From NCBI RefSeq assembly GCF_022581195.2, contig NC_061458.1, positions 3,658,001 to 3,722,000 on the forward strand: a stretch of DNA of 64,000 nucleotides. Reading direction: 5' to 3'. The position numbers and the translations under genes were made by a program. Positions 36,101-47,007 of this stretch are shown piece after piece (the first letter of the stretch is position 1; every line of letters begins with the position of its first letter). The notes under the pieces were generated by a model. That model worked only from the letters and a program-made list of their open reading frames with translations. It had not been told where the DNA came from and did not search any database. The DNA is from Helicoverpa zea. Taxonomy: Eukaryota > Arthropoda > Insecta > Lepidoptera > Noctuidae.

Positions 36101-36844
36101 TGAACGCGATTATAGCAATTATGGAACCTACGAATATGTGTAAGGACAAGTATTTATGTAATTTGTGAAGGCCTACTTCACATCACACGCATGCTCATAG
36201 TTCATTGACAGTAAAAGTTAAATTTAAACAAAGTAACCAACCTTGTTTATTGAATTTGGAGGTAAACCGTATGAGTATCAGATATTTCCGCATATCTACG
36301 AAACTACAATATGATACCGGTAGTTTAAAAACAATCTATTTTAGGCATAACTTCTACTGGAAATATTCCCTCATGACCGTTAAATGTAACTGAAATATGA
36401 GGTTCACAGTGTACAGTCAATGTTTCCATTGCCATAATATAACAATCATTTGTAACCGCAGCTGGAATTTAGGTCAATCAAATCAGTTTTCCATAAAAAC
36501 AAGTTCGACAGTTACATGATGATAAATAAATAATTTACTTAATTTGTTAAAATATTGCGTAGTAATACGTAACTGGTTTTGATGTTATTATCATTCTAAT
36601 TTAATTAAGGTGTTAAAAAGTTCAAACGTGTTTATCAAGTTTGTGATACCGGACTGTTTGTTTTGGGTGTGCGTCACGAATGTGACCGTAGGCCGTCGCC
36701 TGAGGTTTGAGCCACCTGATCCTAGGCAGCAGGCTGTCCGCAGCATGGCATTGACTGACAATAAGCGAGTAAATAACGCCGCAGTGTGTGCTCAACTACA
36801 GATGATTTTTTGTTTTTGCTACCGCAAGACGTTTCGCAATCACG
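33118..36844. other. Intergenic stretch between the Penelope insertion and the lipase
   Basis: No gene recognised in 3.7 kb. At 33140-33450 the plus strand is purine-rich and repeats a degenerate ACATAAGG-like motif many times. Short open frames at 35163-35546 and 36610-36858 show no family motif; the latter overlaps the lipase start in another frame. The lipase promoter should lie in the last few hundred bases. Confidence 0.45.
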
Positions 36845-38062
36845 ATGAATTTCGGTGACGCGAATATATTTCGGTGCATTATCCTAGTGTTTTGTTTCGG
36901 ATACGTACAGAATAGGCGTAAAATAAAACTTAGTGCCGACGTAGACTTCCGTGATCGAAATTCGGACATTTATTTGAACTCCTTGCAGCTAATAGCTAAG
37001 TACGGATACAGGCCTGAAAGGCATACAGTGATAACAAACGATGGTTATTTAGTGAACTCCTATAGGATACCAAGCAGTGGACCTCCAGTGTTGTTAGTTC
37101 ATGGGATTGGTGACAGTTCAGATTCGTGGTTAGTGTTGGGACCGGCTAAATCTGTGGCGTATCAATTAGCGGATCTAGGATACGACGTTTGGATATACAA
37201 TGCCCGGGGGAATAAATATAGCAAGGGACACATCAAAAACCTCTCTAAAAAAGAATATTGGAATTTCAGCTATGAAGAGATGGGGACGCAAGATTTGCCT
37301 GCAGTGATTGATTATGTACTCCAAACAACGTTTCGACGTAACCTGTCCTATATTGGGTTTTCTCAAGGAACGGCGATTTTTTTCGTCATGTGTAGCACGA
37401 GACCCGAGTATAACGAGAAGATAAATCAAGCCATACTGCTAGCTCCGATAGCGTGGATAACGAACACTCAGTACCCATTTATGAACATTTTAGCACAAAA
37501 TTTAGATTTATTGAAGACTTTTTTTGATAGCATCGGAGTGTATGATGTGTTTGCTAATAATGTATTGAGTAATCTTTATCATGCGAAAGTGTGTCGGGAA
37601 GGGGTGCCTGAGAATATATTGTGTAAGTTGGAGTACTATATTAGTTATGGCATTAGGAATATAAGTAATTTATATCCAGAAAAACTACCAGTGCTTGCTA
37701 GTCATATTCCTGCCGGAGTATCAACGAAGACGTTTGTTCACTATTTTCAAAGTTATTTGAGTAAACAATTCCAAAGATTTGATTACGGATCGAAATTAAA
37801 TCAAGAGGTTTATTCATCGACGCAGCCTCCTTCTTACGACCTATCCTTGGTAACCGCGCCAATTTATATGTTCAGTAGTGAGTCTGATTGGTTTAGCACT
37901 CCAATTGATGTCGAAAGACTTACGAAGCGACTACCAAATATTGTTAAAAGTGTCAAGTTAAATCAATCTTTAGATTTCACGCATTTGGAGTTTGTTTATG
38001 GTACTCGAGTCAATGAAATTGTTAATGATGATATTAAAAGAATACTAAGAGGAGATATCTAA
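36845..38062 (+). CDS. Secreted acid-lipase-like alpha/beta hydrolase, single exon
   Basis: 405 aa in one uninterrupted frame. A short N-terminal hydrophobic run (CIILVFCFGYV, residues 11-21) fits a signal peptide, followed by the AB-hydrolase lipase region typical of lysosomal/gastric acid lipases (LIAKYGYRPERHTVITNDGY, residues 49-68). LLVHGIGD (83-90) is the oxyanion motif, GFSQG (171-175) the nucleophile elbow with Ser173, SESDWF (345-350) gives Asp348 and DFTHLEF (377-383) gives His380; the triad is complete. IYNARGNKYSKGH matches the family block W.gN.RGn.yS..H. Lipases of this clade (lipase 1/3, magro-like) act on triglycerides and sterol esters in gut or lysosome. The start gives a short but usable signal peptide. 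Intronless structure is unusual against multi-exon relatives. Exact substrate is unknown. Confidence 0.92.
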   Translation: MNFGDANIFRCIILVFCFGYVQNRRKIKLSADVDFRDRNSDIYLNSLQLIAKYGYRPERHTVITNDGYLVNSYRIPSSGPPVLLVHGIGDSSDSWLVLGPAKSVAYQLADLGYDVWIYNARGNKYSKGHIKNLSKKEYWNFSYEEMGTQDLPAVIDYVLQTTFRRNLSYIGFSQGTAIFFVMCSTRPEYNEKINQAILLAPIAWITNTQYPFMNILAQNLDLLKTFFDSIGVYDVFANNVLSNLYHAKVCREGVPENILCKLEYYISYGIRNISNLYPEKLPVLASHIPAGVSTKTFVHYFQSYLSKQFQRFDYGSKLNQEVYSSTQPPSYDLSLVTAPIYMFSSESDWFSTPIDVERLTKRLPNIVKSVKLNQSLDFTHLEFVYGTRVNEIVNDDIKRILRGDI

Positions 38063-39124
38063 ATGTTTTTTTTTTTTTGTAATTTTATGAGCTGTGATAA
38101 TTTTAAAATTGTACTGTTGTGATGGTTAAAATCTTCAAGATTTTATCCACTGTTGTTTTTTTCTTAATTTAGATAGTTATTAATGTTAATGAATATTGAA
38201 TGTATTTACCTTGGTCTAGATGTAAACAAGTTCCTCCGAACACAGAGACCTGAATGATATTGTTAATTAGCATGGTGAAGTTATTGAATGGCCTGACCTA
38301 CGATAAAGTGATATAATTTTATTATTATTTCATAAAACAATAGGCTCTAGTTTCCTGGTATCTTCTGAGTGTTCTAACATACTGAGTTCCACGGAGTTGT
38401 TTAAGTTATTTAAAGCGAATTCCTACAGCATTGTATTCTATGGCTGACTCTATTTTGTCTTATGGATAAATAAAAATAACAACATACATCAATAGACATT
38501 CTTATAAATATTGAAAGAGTAGGAAAAGGGTAAAAATACCTTTTTTGTAAATTGACAAATAAAATAAACGCGTTTTGGTTTTCTGTATGAAACCAAAGGG
38601 GTACTTTGATAGGGGTAAAATTGCTTAAGGGACGAATAGGGGTAACCAAAGGATTTGCAATCATTGCGATATTTTGAAACAGATTATATTCCTAGCCGAA
38701 TTCCTAAAAAGAAGGGGGATCTCAATTCGAATGTCGGATGTAAGTATATGGACCAAATACCTTAGTTATGTTAGCATCCGTAACACGAGCTAATAAATAG
38801 CTTCCCATAGGGTTAACCGACCGTATGTTCCCCATATTTATAAAATAATTATTATCGATAAAGATCAACATCATATTCTACTTACTTTATACAAATATTT
38901 TTATTTTTTTCAACTTCAGGCTCAGGTCAAGCCAGGTCATTGGTATAAACTTATAGATTTGAAAACTGTAGGTACCTAATGTAATTCTCAAGTAGTTTAT
39001 TAAAATATTAAGTAAACTACCGGCGAGATTTTGTCATGCATTTGTAGCAAAAATGTATATTTACTGAAATGTATTTTGTTCAAATACTATTTCCAACTGC
39101 CATCTAAACATCTTTAGAAGGAGT
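38063..39124. other. Lipase downstream flank, no gene seen
   Basis: A T-rich tract directly after the lipase stop codon, then AT-rich sequence with no recognised coding frame. An AATAAA near 38466 may end the lipase transcript, but the distance (about 400 bp) makes this uncertain. Confidence 0.35.
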
Positions 39125-39300
39125 TACGGAAAGCCAAAAGCCAAAAAGTCTGACAACCAAGCTTATCAAGGGCCATTGGGTTGCTGGGGTTATCTGGGGT
39201 TGATGAGGTTAGATAGGCAGTCGATTCATGTAAAACACTGGTATGCTCATGCATTGGGTTAGACTGGAAAGCTGACCCCAGTGTAGTTGGGAAAACTTTA
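39125..39300 (+). repeat. Lepidopteran interspersed repeat, diverged copy
   Basis: Contains GACAACCAAGCTTATCAAGG, then AGATAGGCAGTCGATTCATG and GGTTAGACTGGAAAGCTGAC, ending near AGTTGGGAAAA. I know this pattern as an abundant lepidopteran repeat. A reverse-complement copy is at 15370-15475. Confidence 0.6.
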
Positions 39301-39940
39301 GACGTCTAGGGAAAGACAGACGATAAAATGAATGTGATCTAGGTAAATATAGAACAGATTATAATTAGGTACAGTCCCAATTTTTCTCTCACCTATTGAT
39401 TGTGATATCCTTAAAATATTGTACCTGAGTGTATTTTTGCAATTAATAAATGTCACAAAAATATCTACAGGTATGGCGGAATATTTACCTATTGTCTTTA
39501 GAACAATAAGTAAATATTTGGAATACTAAGAGTTAAGTGCCATTGATTTCATTTGTAGGTGCTCAACGAGCCTGTTATATCAAATTAAATGCTGTTTTGT
39601 GATTTATTTATTACTGGGATACATTAATCAATGTGTTACAAGTTCATAAAGTTAAAATGCATGTGAAAATTCATACTCAAAATTGTGACGGGAACTAGTT
39701 TTAGCGGTGCGCTGTGTATTAAAATAATGCTTTATAACGCGGAATTGTTTGTCGTGTGGCCAGGAAATGTATGTGCTAATAAAATAATTAAAAGTAGCTT
39801 GCTTGTATAATTTTAAAGTAAGTTATTATATTGTATTTTGCACTTATTTAGGGTAATACATTGTTATTGTTGTCTAGTTTGTGTTAGTTATAGTTTTTTT
39901 TCGGTAATTATTTCCTCATATTTGTTAGTATACAAAATAG

Positions 39941-40102
39941 TATAAAGATTACGTTTGGGGACAGGTAAAAGACGAGATAAGTCCTATTGAACCTCAAAAT
40001 ATTATGGATTTAATACGTTCTAAATTATTAAGACACGTAAGCGCTTTACAAAAAACATATTTACCACAAGAAAAATTCAATGAATTAGTTATTACAGAAT
40101 GA
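39941..40102 (+). pseudogene. Possible transposase C-terminal remnant
   Basis: An open stretch bounded by stops reads KDYVWGQVKDEISPIEPQ and continues for 53 codons to TAA-free TGA at 40102. The VWGQVK block followed by a helical tail resembles the region after the last acidic residue of Tc1/mariner-superfamily transposases. There is no start codon and no catalytic part. The match rests on a short motif only. Confidence 0.3.
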
Positions 40103-40194
40103 CAGTAGATACTCCAATTACAAGTCTACAACTGACTGAAAAGAATCAAGTATCCCATAATGAATACGCTTGCTTGACATCAATGCTAATCCAG

Positions 40195-40581
40195 TTAGGC
40201 GACCGAATCTTTGCCACTGCCCACGAAGCGTACACGTTTTTTTTTTGCAAAATATCGAAATTGAAATTCTGAATATATACGTACAGTATTTTTAATAACT
40301 TCGTGTCCATCAACGATCATTTGTTTGGTCCATGTGTGCCAAATATCGAATGGGTTGCGTCGAAAAAATATTTTATAAACATTGACGTTCGCGGACATAA
40401 TTGAAAAGTCGCGCCGCACCTGTATCGGGAAACTAACGTGGTAACATGGATATTTGTTTACTGACTTTGGATGTGTTTGGTCAGTTATATTTTGTTTGGT
40501 TAGGAAAATTGAGAATAATTCGTGATGGATCCCTAGATCCATCAGCTGAAGTTGTCGTAGGTAATATGATGTAGGTGCCAT
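40195..40581 (-). CDS. Unrecognised open frame, possible first coding exon
   Basis: 128 aa from the first ATG. I do not recognise the family. The second half from the ATG at MSANVNVYKIFFRRNPFDIW looks more protein-like than the first (basic, aromatic, few low-complexity runs), and a good donor GTACGTAT follows the codon for Thr in EVIKNT at about 40286. This suggests a first exon that starts at the internal ATG (about 40400) and splices further left. No matching second exon was found by eye down to 38100, but the intron could be long and could even contain the lipase. It could also be a chance open frame. Confidence 0.3.
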   Translation of the reverse strand: MAPTSYYLRQLQLMDLGIHHELFSIFLTKQNITDQTHPKSVNKYPCYHVSFPIQVRRDFSIMSANVNVYKIFFRRNPFDIWHTWTKQMIVDGHEVIKNTVRIYSEFQFRYFAKKKRVRFVGSGKDSVA

Positions 40582-42531
40582 TACGTCTTAATATGGATGT
40601 TATTTTATATTTTTTTGACCTTGAATTGCAAAACTTACAAATAGTAATAAACTGTACGTACTAGAATTCAATATATTTTTAATCTACTTCAGCTTTTTCT
40701 CGCTGTACCTATCACCCGACGTCCGGGTCCTGAGGGAACTATGATCTACTCAGATAAAATATAGCCATTAGCATCTTAATAAGTACAGAATTTTCGAAAT
40801 CGATCCAGTACTTTTTGAGTTAAGGCACTTCAAAATGCCATACATACATAGGCAAGTACACGTGCAAGTTCCAAACAAATCATCTCAAAAATGCAAGTGA
40901 TGTATATATACTAAAGTCAATACGCAACTCCAAAAAACAATGAAAATACACTATAAACGTACGTGCTCTCTAATCCCTACAGCCTCAGAAACGGAGGGCT
41001 GGACGAAAAATTAAAAAACTCAATCTGACCGAAACGGTGTCACGAACAGACACCCTGTTCAAATTGCCTCTCTACGGTCAATTTAATCGTGAAAAACACT
41101 CGGCATTGTCCGGGTAATGAACGTGGCTACCTGGCTTGACAGACGAGCTCTTCATTTACGAATCATGATTAACACAAATACTGGACCAATGAGTAGGTAG
41201 GTACTTCAGCAGTTTTGTGGCTGCCAGTACTAAACTACAGCCTGAATAAATAGGGGTAATTTTGAAAATAATGAAGACTAAATAATAAATCAAATTAATT
41301 GTAATTAGTTGTAGATAATATATATATATATAACAATGTTGTAGAGAAATAAACATTAATTCTTACTACATTTACATCTAAAGTGACCTTGTAACCGCGT
41401 CATACATATCACTCATATTTAAAGGAAATGATATTTTGTCAATATGCAGTTAGAAATTAAACATTTCCGGATATAAATAAATATGAACTCGATATGCATA
41501 TCATATCATTTTAATATATTGGAATATAGTTCCGGTTCCGCAATACCGATTACGTAGTACCGAAATATGAAATGCAAATTTTTATAGACCAAATGACCTT
41601 GAATAGTGATTATCACCTTGAAATGAGAAGTTGATTTTCCGTGTGAAATAAGATTATCACATCATTATGTTTGCGGCAGTTTACCTACGCATAATAATAA
41701 GAAAAAAAAAACACATGTTAGTGATAAGAATTTTAGTGCGAGTTTATTTTTCAAATTAGAACTCGAACGTGGAAGTCTTAAAACCCCAATATTTTGGTTG
41801 CTTATTTTCAAGGCATTTTCACAAAGAAAAAAATGGTTACTAAAAATATACCGGAGCTTAGTTGAAATCATATTTTTTTAAACAAAATTAAAGTGATTAA
41901 GTTGCACATTTTTGACCAAATACCTAAACTGAACTGTGAGATACCTAACTAAAGGTACTACTCGTACCTATACATTAACATAACTCTGGCAATTCAGCTA
42001 ATAAATCGTATATAATATCTGCAGAAATATCTTACTACCTATACCATACATCAAAAAAAAAACAAAACAGTTTCCAAAAGAGCAGTTTTTCAAGCAACCA
42101 TTGGTCACATTAATTATAGACAGCACCCACGTTCGGCTACAATGGCTCACTACACCCCGAATGTTTCCATTCAACCGTAAACACATCATAAGGTGAGCTT
42201 CCAGAAGAGTGATAACGTGTCGAGGGGACGGATTGGCACCACATCGCCACGTGTGAAGAGGATAAAGGATCACTTTATTTTGTGGTGCATCGATAATTAT
42301 TTTTGGGAAATCGGACGCTGTGTCAGTGAAAAAAGGGTTATTAGAAAATTCATACGGTTCTTCAATCGTTTATTTTCAAAAGGCTCTAAAATAAACTCTT
42401 GTAAAAAAATAAAGAGACACCTATTGGTTGGGTATTTTTTGTTGTGGAGGAAATATGTAAATATCATAATAATCACTTTATATAATTCTTCATACAAAAT
42501 AGAGCTAAGTAATCTACTGAAATGCCTTACT
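40582..42531. other. Repeat-bearing intergenic stretch, no gene
   Basis: Part of 40690-40870 looks like a decayed copy of the same lepidopteran repeat as at 42690-42850 and 43864-44020 (ATAGCCATTAGC, TTTTCGAAATCGATCCAGTA). A (TA)n run lies at about 41318-41330. The plus-strand frame at 42193-42579 shows no family motif. Confidence 0.4.
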
Positions 42532-42663
42532 ACCCGTGCCGATATAGAATGGGATCAGAAATCGCGACAGCTGTATTAACCTCTCGCTCATACACTATAG
42601 CACATGAGCGAGGGTTGAATACAGCTGTCGCGATTTCTAATCCCATTCTTTATCGGCACGGGT
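42532..42663. mobile_element. 132-bp foldback element
   Basis: Arms 42532-42590 and 42605-42663 (59 bp each) pair with about 5 mismatches, leaving a 14-base loop. Outer end ACCCGTGCCGAT; inner part AATCGCGACAGCTGTATT. Almost the whole element is stem. Confidence 0.85.
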
Positions 42664-42689
42664 TATACAGCAAAACACTTTTACACTTA

Positions 42690-42850
42690 ACTATATTCCA
42701 CCCGCGGTTTCACCCGCATGCCGGAGAAATTACCTCCGAGTTTACGCTATGACACTCATAACTAACGTTGCTTTCCAACAATAAAGAATTTTCGAGATCG
42801 ATTCAGTAGATCCAGATTCAGATTATCCCCTTCAACGTCACAAACTCGCA
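42690..42850 (+). repeat. Lepidopteran CCCGCGG repeat, copy 1
   Basis: CCACCCGCGGTTTCACCCGC, then CTTTCCAACAATAAAGAATT and CGAGATCGATTCAGTAG. This is the order found in a widespread moth repeat (3' end of a LINE or SINE). The foldback element directly precedes it. Confidence 0.5.
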
Positions 42851-43863
42851 ACCTTTTTATTAAATAGGTAATAAATAAATATTTCCTATAAATAAATATA
42901 GAAAACATACCTGTTATCACAACACGACCGCTCATTGTTTCACAATACTTTCACTGAGGGAAAACGAATACAAGTATGCGACTTAAGTAAACTATGGAAA
43001 TACACACTCGTAGGTATGTATTTGGAACGAAAACCTGAAGTCTGAAAGTAATTTCCACGAAAATGATAACGTTTTAAGTGAAACTATACACACTGTGCCA
43101 ACGGGTTTGTCTCCGTTACAAAAGGTAATTTATTTTTCAAAATATTTCTCTATTTCAGTTTCCCTGTTTTTTGTAGAAGTAATCTTCAGGTTTGTTTGTT
43201 ACTAAAGATTTTTTTTTAATTATAATCTCTTTGAAGTAATAAAAAAACATGAATGATTTTGAGTTCTTAAAAAGTTATTAATAAAATTTTTTTTGGAAAA
43301 ATTTGATGCATCTGTGAAATTTCCATCATATGTAACACGTACATATTTGATTTAATAATGTTGTTATGTTTCACATTTCATGAAATAATAATCTATTAAA
43401 ATATCTAAAAGGTACCTACAAACTTTTTATAGTTAAGTTTAATGGGGACCTAATGTGTATTTTTCTAATAAGTATTAGGTAAATATACAGTTTTTACTTT
43501 CTACGATTTGATTGCACATGTGTTAAGATGATTAAGTATATGTATATACCGATTTCATTTTTTTTTGGTAGATAATTGTATTCCTTTTGGTTTAGTAACC
43601 ACCGGTCGAATAAACAAACGTACCTACAAACAGGCTCTTTTGCGATACTATTTATGCGCTGAGTCCAAAGAAAGTAATTTACTGCGCTAAAATGACAAAC
43701 AATTAAGAAATGCGATGTTCATCAATACTTGTTGACGACAGTTAAAGAGGCTATCAATGTTTTTCTGGGTTTAAATATACGTCACGGACTGATATTTTTT
43801 TAACGACTCCCTTTGTACTGGTCTTCAATAACATTCGAATACCTACTTAAGAAAATATTTATC

Positions 43864-44020
43864 ACTAGCTGTTTTCCCGCGGTTTAGCTCGCGTCCCTTA
43901 GAGACTAATGCCCGCACCCGGCTAAAATATAGCAACTCGGGAAGAGTGTTCGGTGCTTTCCAACACCGAAACAAATTTTCAAATCGGTTCGGTTTTGGAA
44001 TATAGAAACAAAAAATAAAT
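43864..44020 (+). repeat. Lepidopteran CCCGCGG repeat, copy 2
   Basis: ACTAGCTGTTTTCCCGCGGT, then GCTCGCGTCC, GTGCTTTCCAACACCGAAAC and CAAATCGGTTCGGTTTTGGA. The ACTAGCTGTTxxCCGCGG start is characteristic of this abundant repeat family in Lepidoptera. Confidence 0.65.
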
Positions 44021-46090
44021 CCTCTTGGTTGTAACTTACCTACCTGTTTCTTTATAAGTGAGTGAATAGGATTGTATTGAAATATTATACCTGCACTGAT
44101 CGGTACCTACCTACCCGTACAGGTTTGTCTGTACCGGCAACCTGTTTCTTTATGTAAGCACCCTTAGATTATAATTGTGCATGAAGTCGCTACCTTTTCA
44201 CAGCATATACTCGTTCGACACAAAAGACCAACATTTTGGAAAAACAAAATTAAGATTTTTCGTTTGAACGCATTATTATTTCACAAATACCCGTTTGAAA
44301 CTGGATGCTACAAATAATAAAGTAATATGAAGCTCAAACGAGCTTTGCTTCCAATTTTAATAAACAGATATTACAAGGTACACGGGAGGCGCCAACGAAT
44401 TTCATAAAATAGATCCTCACGGCTATGGTAGTTATATCTCTTTGGAACACTTCATTATAAAGTGAAAAAAAGGAAGTTTATAAAAATATTAAGGGGGAAT
44501 TAGTTGTTGTTCATTTTCTTTGATTGAGTGCCTGGTACTTACTTTATGTGCATGATCCTAGTTTATCTAAATCAGTTGCCAAAGTCCCATACAGGAAAAA
44601 AATTCCACCTAACGAAGAGATGTTTTTTATTAAACTATAGCACCGATTGAGCAACAAAAGAATATAGGTAGTTTCCAAATAAAACAATGAACATGTTTTG
44701 AAGATTTCCTGCAGAGCATTTCCCAAATTAAGATAGAATATAGGCTTCGGTTCAGCAGTTTTTATTTGAAGATTTATAACAAAACAGTTGCACAATACCC
44801 ACTTACTACTTGAACTATGAAATATTAGGCAACGTGGTCATCCAAAAACAATGGTAATTAGCCTTGACTCAGATATAAGCGTTACAAATTCGCATTACTT
44901 GACCAAGCCCTTGATGATAAAGTGTTTCCTAAACCAATTATTTTGTCTCTCATGATAGATTTGGACCTTCTGTGCACATGTACCTACCTACTCCTAATAT
45001 CCAATAGAGTTGGTCAAAGAAAATTATTTAGCGACTGTTTTATATTCTTTTGTCTAAATGTCATCCAAACTGCAATTTTAAGAAGGTTTTCTGACGTATA
45101 GAAATAAAGTCCCACGTCTTGTCTATGATGCATCCATACATTAGGGTTGTACCCTGTTTGTACAGTAGGTAGGTGATACAATTTCGTCAATGTTGGCTTG
45201 TATGACGGCTCACTCTTACACCGCGATGCGGCTGCCGTGTCGATTTGTCGGCAAGCTTTATTTCCGCCTGTCGCCTGGAAATACGATACCGGTTATATTT
45301 TATTTCCAATATTTCGGTAATCGAAATAGAAACATGGCTCCTGCGTTTGTGAAACGTGTCCGAATACGGCGGTGAGCTGCCGGCGATTTTTTTGAATTTG
45401 AAAATGGATTTTGGTGTTCCCATTTTTTTTCGGTCTATATATAGAGTCTTCTATTGTGTGGAAAACGTTTTGTTTGCTTTTTTGTGTTAAACATAGAGGG
45501 TACTGCGTCGGGTTATTATAACATAATTTGAATACTTACAGCTCTTAGTTAATAAAAAAGGAAGAAACAACCACTTAACTTACAATGGGTAATCGTTAAA
45601 CCCCAAGCACAGGTTTTCCGTACTTTACTGAGTGTAAACAAATTATCAATGCCTAAAAAGCTGCTCACATACTCCACTCACATATCCAGCAAATAATAAA
45701 CCTTATAAAATAATACTCTTTCTTTTACGATCCTCCTTTGTTGATGTCTACACCTCCGTACTGGCAGGTTTTACGGTAATCCGACCTCTCTTTCTAAAAT
45801 TGAACTGTCAAATTCCGCCACGAACAAAAGAATGAACTGGGTAAATAGAAAACGCTAAAAAAGCGAACGTCTGTTACACACCACACTTTTTAATTGAATT
45901 TCATTCAACATTTTTTCACGGAACTTTATACTTTTTTTCATATTTCATATTTTGATATCATATTTAGGTATGTCGTTTTGTGTTGTAGTTTTCTTTTTGT
46001 CGTTGCGTTTGATGATCGGTCAAATTGATTTTTTAAATAAAAAAATACGTAGCAGTAAAGTTAACGTTTAAGTTACGTAGTAGTTAAGTT
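44021..46090. other. No gene recognised
   Basis: AT-rich. A moderately GC-rich stretch at 45190-45390 has frames on both strands without motifs and a TATATATA at about 45437; it might be a promoter but nothing supports a gene. Confidence 0.3.
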
Positions 46091-46209
46091 AGGCCCAAAC
46101 TGTGTTAGTAACAACAAAACTTAGAATTATGTTAGTAAAAGAAATAATGGCAACTAGGCCCAAACTGTGTTAGTAACAATAAAACTTAGAATTATGTTAG
46201 TAAAAGAAA
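46091..46209. repeat. Two-copy tandem repeat, 65-bp period, in the LINE tail
   Basis: AGGCCCAAACTGTGTTAGTA begins at 46091 and again at 46156, each running to TTAGTAAAAGAAA with one substitution. It lies just past the stop codon of the reverse transcriptase fragment and so in the 3' UTR of that element. Confidence 0.85.
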
Positions 46210-46227
46210 AAGCGACAATATATCAAA

Positions 46228-47007
46228 TTACGGTCTTCTGACCAGCACTTTCATTACATGAGACAACCAAAGATCGTCATACTTCTCAGATAATGTTTTC
46301 AGTAAGTTGTTCGAACTAGACCGCGCTCTGGACAGTGTGGAATAGATCTTCTTTCTCATTATCGCGTGAAAATCGTCAGTATGCGTAGAGGCAAACATAC
46401 CTGACGCACTACAGAAACTCGGCAGTCCCAACAACATCCTGAAACAGTTATTATACTGCACACGCAGGGCGTCAAGCGATCGTTTAGTATGTCTCATCCA
46501 CAGGCTGCTCGTGTAGAAGGATTGGCAGTAAGATTTAAATAGTGTAATTTTAACCTCCTTACTACAACGAGCGAACCTGTGAATCAACATGTTGCCACGT
46601 ACCGCCAACGCCCTGCGTTTCCTGTCAATATCTACTTCGTCTCTGAGATCCGAGGTAAGGAAGTGTCCCAGGTATTTAAATGTATGTACCCTGGCTAACG
46701 GTAATCCATTTAAAGTTAAGACCGGATTTTGCGGCACTTTCCCATCTGCCGTCTCAAAAACCAAGTATACACTTTTTTTCACATTGTACACGAGGCCCAG
46801 ACTATTGGCATATCGCTCACACACACGTAACAGCTTCCTGACTGCGCCAGCTGTGGGGCCCAGCAGTACCATGTCGTCTGCGTAACTAAGATTGTTAACG
46901 CACACATTGTCAATCCAGCATCCGACACGCATACTGCTAAGCTCAGCAATCAGCCCATTTATATACAGGTTGAAGAGCTTTGGCGAAGACAAAAAACTTT
47001 TTTTCAT
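46228..47007 (-). mobile_element. 5'-truncated LINE, reverse transcriptase C-terminal half
   Basis: An open frame of 259 codons begins inside the reverse transcriptase domain at SSPKLFNLYINGLIAEL (block 4) and contains the catalytic YADD (residues 43-46), then VKKSVYLVF and FKYLGHFLTSD (thumb blocks), and ends about 150 residues later. It has no stop or frameshift. 5' truncation is the usual fate of LINE copies. The clade cannot be fixed by eye. The intact frame suggests a fairly young insertion. Confidence 0.85.
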
